The translations under genes and the position numbers were made by a program. The notes below the pieces were generated by a model. That model saw only the letters and a program-made list of their open reading frames with translations. It had not been told where the DNA came from and searched no databases. Below, piece by piece: positions 12,906-15,034 of a stretch of 15,034 nt of DNA (its first letter is position 1; every line of letters begins with the position of its first letter). The stretch is from Bacillota bacterium (GTDB taxonomy: Bacteria; Bacillota; Clostridia; Lachnospirales; Lachnospiraceae): assembly GCA_023437365.1 (NCBI GenBank), contig JAEZGK010000091.1, positions 1-15,034 of the forward strand, given 5' to 3'.

Positions 12906-13580
12906 GTGGGACAGCACAAACCAACCATAGAGTTCGGAATTATTGGTCTAGGACGTTTCGGTACTTCCCTGGCTACAACATTGGCAGAAGCCAAGAGAGA
13001 GGTTCTGGTTCTGGACAGCAGTGAGGCTAAAATCAAGCAAATCCGCCATTTGACAGATAATGCTCTGGTGGTCGGTGAATTGAGTAAAGAGGCTTTGGAG
13101 CAAGCCGGTGTACAGAATTGTGGAACTGTGGTAATATGCATTGCTGAAAAAGTAGATGTGAGTATATTAACGACTCTGAATGTAATCAGCATGGGAGTTC
13201 CCAGGGTAATTGCCAAAGCGCTCAGCCCGGAGCAGGGAAGTATACTGGAGAAGCTGGGGGCAGAGGTTATCTACCCTGAGCATGATATGGCCATCAGACT
13301 GGCAAATCGCCTGATTTCCTCCCGAGTGTTGGATTATATTACACTGAATGATGATATCACAATCACGGAGCTGAAGCTGACAGATAAAATCGCAGGCCAG
13401 ACTGTACTACAAGCAGGCATACGCAAGAAGTTCAAGCTGAATATCATTGCCTTGGAGCATAATAATAAGACAACGACAGATATTACCGCAGAGCTTTTGT
13501 TGCATGAGAATGACATTGCCGTTGTCGTAGGAAAGAAGGATCATATTAAAAAGTTCGAAGCTTTTCTCACTGGAAGGTAA
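12906..13580 (+). CDS. ktrA: KtrA paralogue: RCK-domain gating subunit, copy 2
   Basis: A second full-length KtrA, 224 residues, exactly the length of copy 1 and about 58% identical to it in an ungapped alignment counted by eye. RCK_N carries GIIGLGRFG (11-19) and Asp37. Conserved blocks include LNVISMGVPRVIAKAL and GAEVIYPEHDMAIRLAN, and RCK_C follows (ITITELKLTDK, LNIIALEH). Nothing suggests loss of function. The start is a GTG at 12906, 8 nt after AAGGAGG (12891-12897). The overlapping ATG at 12904 is out of frame, and a TTG at 12807 would overlap the CNNM gene. No KtrB partner gene lies beside it. It is probably co-transcribed with the CNNM gene and ends at the 13620 terminator. It could serve the same KtrB in mixed or alternative rings, another KtrB elsewhere, or sense ligands for the CNNM protein. 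Confidence 0.92.
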   Translation: MGQHKPTIEFGIIGLGRFGTSLATTLAEAKREVLVLDSSEAKIKQIRHLTDNALVVGELSKEALEQAGVQNCGTVVICIAEKVDVSILTTLNVISMGVPRVIAKALSPEQGSILEKLGAEVIYPEHDMAIRLANRLISSRVLDYITLNDDITITELKLTDKIAGQTVLQAGIRKKFKLNIIALEHNNKTTTDITAELLLHENDIAVVVGKKDHIKKFEAFLTGR

Positions 13581-13619
13581 ACAATTTATAGTATTGAATT
13601 GAAGATAAGAATGAAGCTT

Positions 13620-13700
13620 AGGATAAGTAAATGTCATTTTGGACCAGCCTGCCAAAGCACCGGAAGAGCTGCCGTCAAAGACAGTAGCTTATCCTTTTTT
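13620..13700 (+). terminator. Long-loop terminator after the second ktrA
   Basis: AGGATAAG (13620-13627) pairs with CTTATCCT (13688-13695), followed by TTTTT. The 60-nt loop has further short complementarities (GAC/GTC and AGC/GCT), so it may be a structured RNA ending in a terminator rather than a simple hairpin. Confidence 0.6.
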
Positions 13701-13736
13701 GGTTCTGTGCCAATTGTTGAGATGGAATGCTTTGAA

Positions 13737-13813
13737 TTCCGATAACCGACCCAATCTGTGCACGAATATCCATCTGTTGAATAAACTGTAATTGAGATAT
13801 TGGATTATCGGAA
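13737..13813 (+). other. Structured leader upstream of the adhesin-like gene
   Basis: TTCCGATAA (13737-13745) pairs with TTATCGGAA (13805-13813), and an inner CCAAT (13751-13755) pairs with ATTGG (13799-13803), with a loop of about 43 nt. The outer arm ends 13 nt before the ribosome site AAGGAGG (13827-13833). A weak TTGAGA-N18-GATAAC promoter-like pair (13717-13746) overlaps the first arm. No known riboswitch class was recognised. Confidence 0.4.
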
Positions 13814-13838
13814 TAAACCGTATTTCAAGGAGGTTACC

Positions 13839-15034
13839 ATGAACAGCAATAACGATAGAGAGGCGCATTTTGGGGCTGGAATACCGTATGAAGATATCAC
13901 CTGGTATGATATTGTAGGTCAGCCCTTCGGAACCGCCTCTTACTTTAATGCGATTGTATTCGGAGATATGAATAACATTGTAGATACGAAAGGTGCTATG
14001 GCTGTAGGGGGTGATTTTGTCAGCCCAAGGGGATTGACATTGGCTTTCGGGAATGACACCAAGCTGACAGGGACCGGATATACACCTAGTAATGTACGTT
14101 TTCTTGTAGGAAGAAATGTCGCTATGCAGGGGCCGCTGGTAGTAAACGGACACGTAGTAGCAGGCGGAAGCTTCAGAGCTGCAGGTGGAAGTACCTATAT
14201 GATCGGAAAGGATGGTACTCCGGATCAGGTCAGAGTACTGACCGATTTATATCATGCAGAGAATGGGAGCAGGTATTGGCGGGTAAGTGATCGAGATACT
14301 CATTATGCTGTTTCGAGTTATGATGTGCCAAGATATATACCTGCGGCAAGAATAAATGCTGATGTGAGAAGATTTTTTAATGATGCAAGGAACAGTATTG
14401 TTAATGCGCATGACTGCATTATCGGTATGAAGCCAAATGGTACGGTTACAGAGCACTACCATGAGTGGATTCTCAGAGGGAGTGACCCCAGACAAAATGT
14501 ATTCCGTATTGATGTATCACCAAATGGATTGTTGAATAAGGAAATTCGTTTTGAAGTACCACAAGGTAGTCTGGCAATTGTCATTTTCAAAACCGGCCCG
14601 AAGGCACATCTGCAATATGGTCTCTGGGGGGCTGAAAAAATGGCAGAGCATACGCTCTACGTATTTGAAGATGCAGAGAATATCTACATGGAAGTACCGG
14701 CTGCTATCTGGGGTAGTATTCTGGCTCCTAAAGCTATGTTTCATGCGCATAATACCGGAGGAACCGTCAGCGGTAATGCGGCATTGGGAGCTTTTGCTGT
14801 CAATCCGGCCAGCGGCTTTGAATTTCATCTGTATCCCTTTGTCGGGGGACTGAATTGCGGTGTGGAAGCACCGGCCCCCGCACCAAGACCAACTCCTGCA
14901 CCACAGCCGGCCCCCGCACCGAGACCAGCCCCAGCACCGCAGCCGGCCCCCGCACCGAGACCAGCTCCCGTACCGCAACCGGCCCCCGCACCAAGACCAG
15001 CTCCCGTACCACAGCCGGCCCCCGCACCGAGACC
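13839..15034 (+). CDS. Choice-of-anchor-A type adhesive protein with Pro-rich repeat tail (3' end outside window)
   Basis: The frame is open from the ATG at 13839, behind AAGGAGG (13827-13833), to the window edge: 398 codons seen, no stop. Residues about 30-335 resemble the choice-of-anchor A / pAdhesive ice-binding-like domain: FNAIVFGDMNNIVDTKGAMAVGGD near the start, repeated Gly-rich beta strands (FLVGRNVAMQGPLVVNGHVV), and a late AAIWGSILAPKAMF block followed by HNTGGTVSGNAALG. This domain is usually found on secreted or wall-bound Gram-positive surface proteins. From residue 345 a 12-residue PAPAPRPAPxPQ repeat begins, like wall-spanning stalks. Oddly, the N-terminus (MNSNNDREAHFGAG) is polar with no signal peptide, so export would need an unusual route or another start. 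A single Cys lies just before the repeat. What follows (anchor, second domain) is unknown. Confidence 0.8.
   Translation, partial: MNSNNDREAHFGAGIPYEDITWYDIVGQPFGTASYFNAIVFGDMNNIVDTKGAMAVGGDFVSPRGLTLAFGNDTKLTGTGYTPSNVRFLVGRNVAMQGPLVVNGHVVAGGSFRAAGGSTYMIGKDGTPDQVRVLTDLYHAENGSRYWRVSDRDTHYAVSSYDVPRYIPAARINADVRRFFNDARNSIVNAHDCIIGMKPNGTVTEHYHEWILRGSDPRQNVFRIDVSPNGLLNKEIRFEVPQGSLAIVIFKTGPKAHLQYGLWGAEKMAEHTLYVFEDAENIYMEVPAAIWGSILAPKAMFHAHNTGGTVSGNAALGAFAVNPASGFEFHLYPFVGGLNCGVEAPAPAPRPTPAPQPAPAPRPAPAPQPAPAPRPAPVPQPAPAPRPAPVPQPAPAPR
14871..15034 (+). repeat. 36-bp tandem coding repeat (PAPAPRPAPxPQ), continues past the window
   Basis: Four full 36-bp copies start at 14871, 14907, 14943 and 14979, and a fifth begins at 15015. 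The copies differ mostly at third positions, with Ala/Val and Ala/Thr changes. Base composition is extremely C-rich against an AT-rich genome. The protein period is 12 residues with one Arg and one Gln per unit. Confidence 0.95.

Noticed and set aside
13630..13690. GEMM-I c-di-GMP riboswitch, suggested by GCCAAAGCACCGGAAGAG
   Set aside because: A superficial likeness only. The paired core and tetraloop/receptor elements could not be laid out, and the segment sits within a terminator for the preceding gene.
14517..15027. Reverse-strand ORFs with VRGPAVV or CGGRL repeats
   Set aside because: They are the antisense shadow of the proline repeat of the + strand gene at 13839, which has the ribosome site and a recognisable domain.

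Overview
The window looks like chromosomal DNA from an AT-rich, low-GC Gram-positive anaerobe of the Clostridia, most likely a Lachnospiraceae-type genome. This is inferred from strong AGGAGG-type ribosome sites, TTGACA/TATAAT promoters, codon use, the gene families present and tRNA genes that do not encode CCA. No species marker is present, so the assignment is an inference.

Layout. Positions 1-290 hold the end of a tRNA cluster (a partial tRNA, tRNA-Leu(UAA), tRNA-Arg(ACG)) closed by a strong terminator. Positions 291-2650 are a sparse accessory stretch: an orphan HAAS/DUF1700 membrane protein, a small low-complexity protein with SRNDAGS repeats, a single-domain rhodanese, a long inverted repeat and a doubtful 75-residue ORF. 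Positions 2700-4990 hold a THUMP-domain rRNA methyltransferase facing an alpha/beta hydrolase of the monoglyceride-lipase type, with a roughly 107-nt nested hairpin between them that can serve as a two-way terminator. Positions 5130-7660 form a three-gene operon: exported N-acetylmuramoyl-L-alanine amidase, XTP/dITP pyrophosphatase (rdgB) and a YfcE-type phosphodiesterase. Positions 7713-8914 are a second tRNA array of seven genes (Pro, Gly, Arg, His, Gln, Lys, Leu) behind a consensus promoter. It has an internal weak terminator after tRNA-His, a tandem 58/59-bp repeat after tRNA-Gln that resembles the tRNA-Gln 5' end, and a strong terminator at the end.

Positions 8915-13700 are an ion-transport locus: ktrB (K+ channel subunit), ktrA (RCK gating ring), a CNNM/CorC-type protein with CBS domains, and a second full-length ktrA paralogue about 58% identical to the first. 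One channel gene with two gating-subunit genes, the second apparently co-transcribed with a CNNM protein, is the most interesting arrangement in the window. Positions 13701-15034 hold a structured leader and the 5' part of a gene that runs off the end: a choice-of-anchor-A type adhesive domain followed by a proline-rich PAPAPRP 12-residue repeat. It has no recognisable N-terminal signal peptide.

Several starts were moved inward from the longest possible ORF because a good ribosome site sits at the internal codon: 1356, 1813, 5221, 6551, 9282, 10644, 11531 and 12906 (GTG). None of the named genes needs a frameshift or shows obvious decay. The 2273-2500 ORF is the only likely broken or spurious one.
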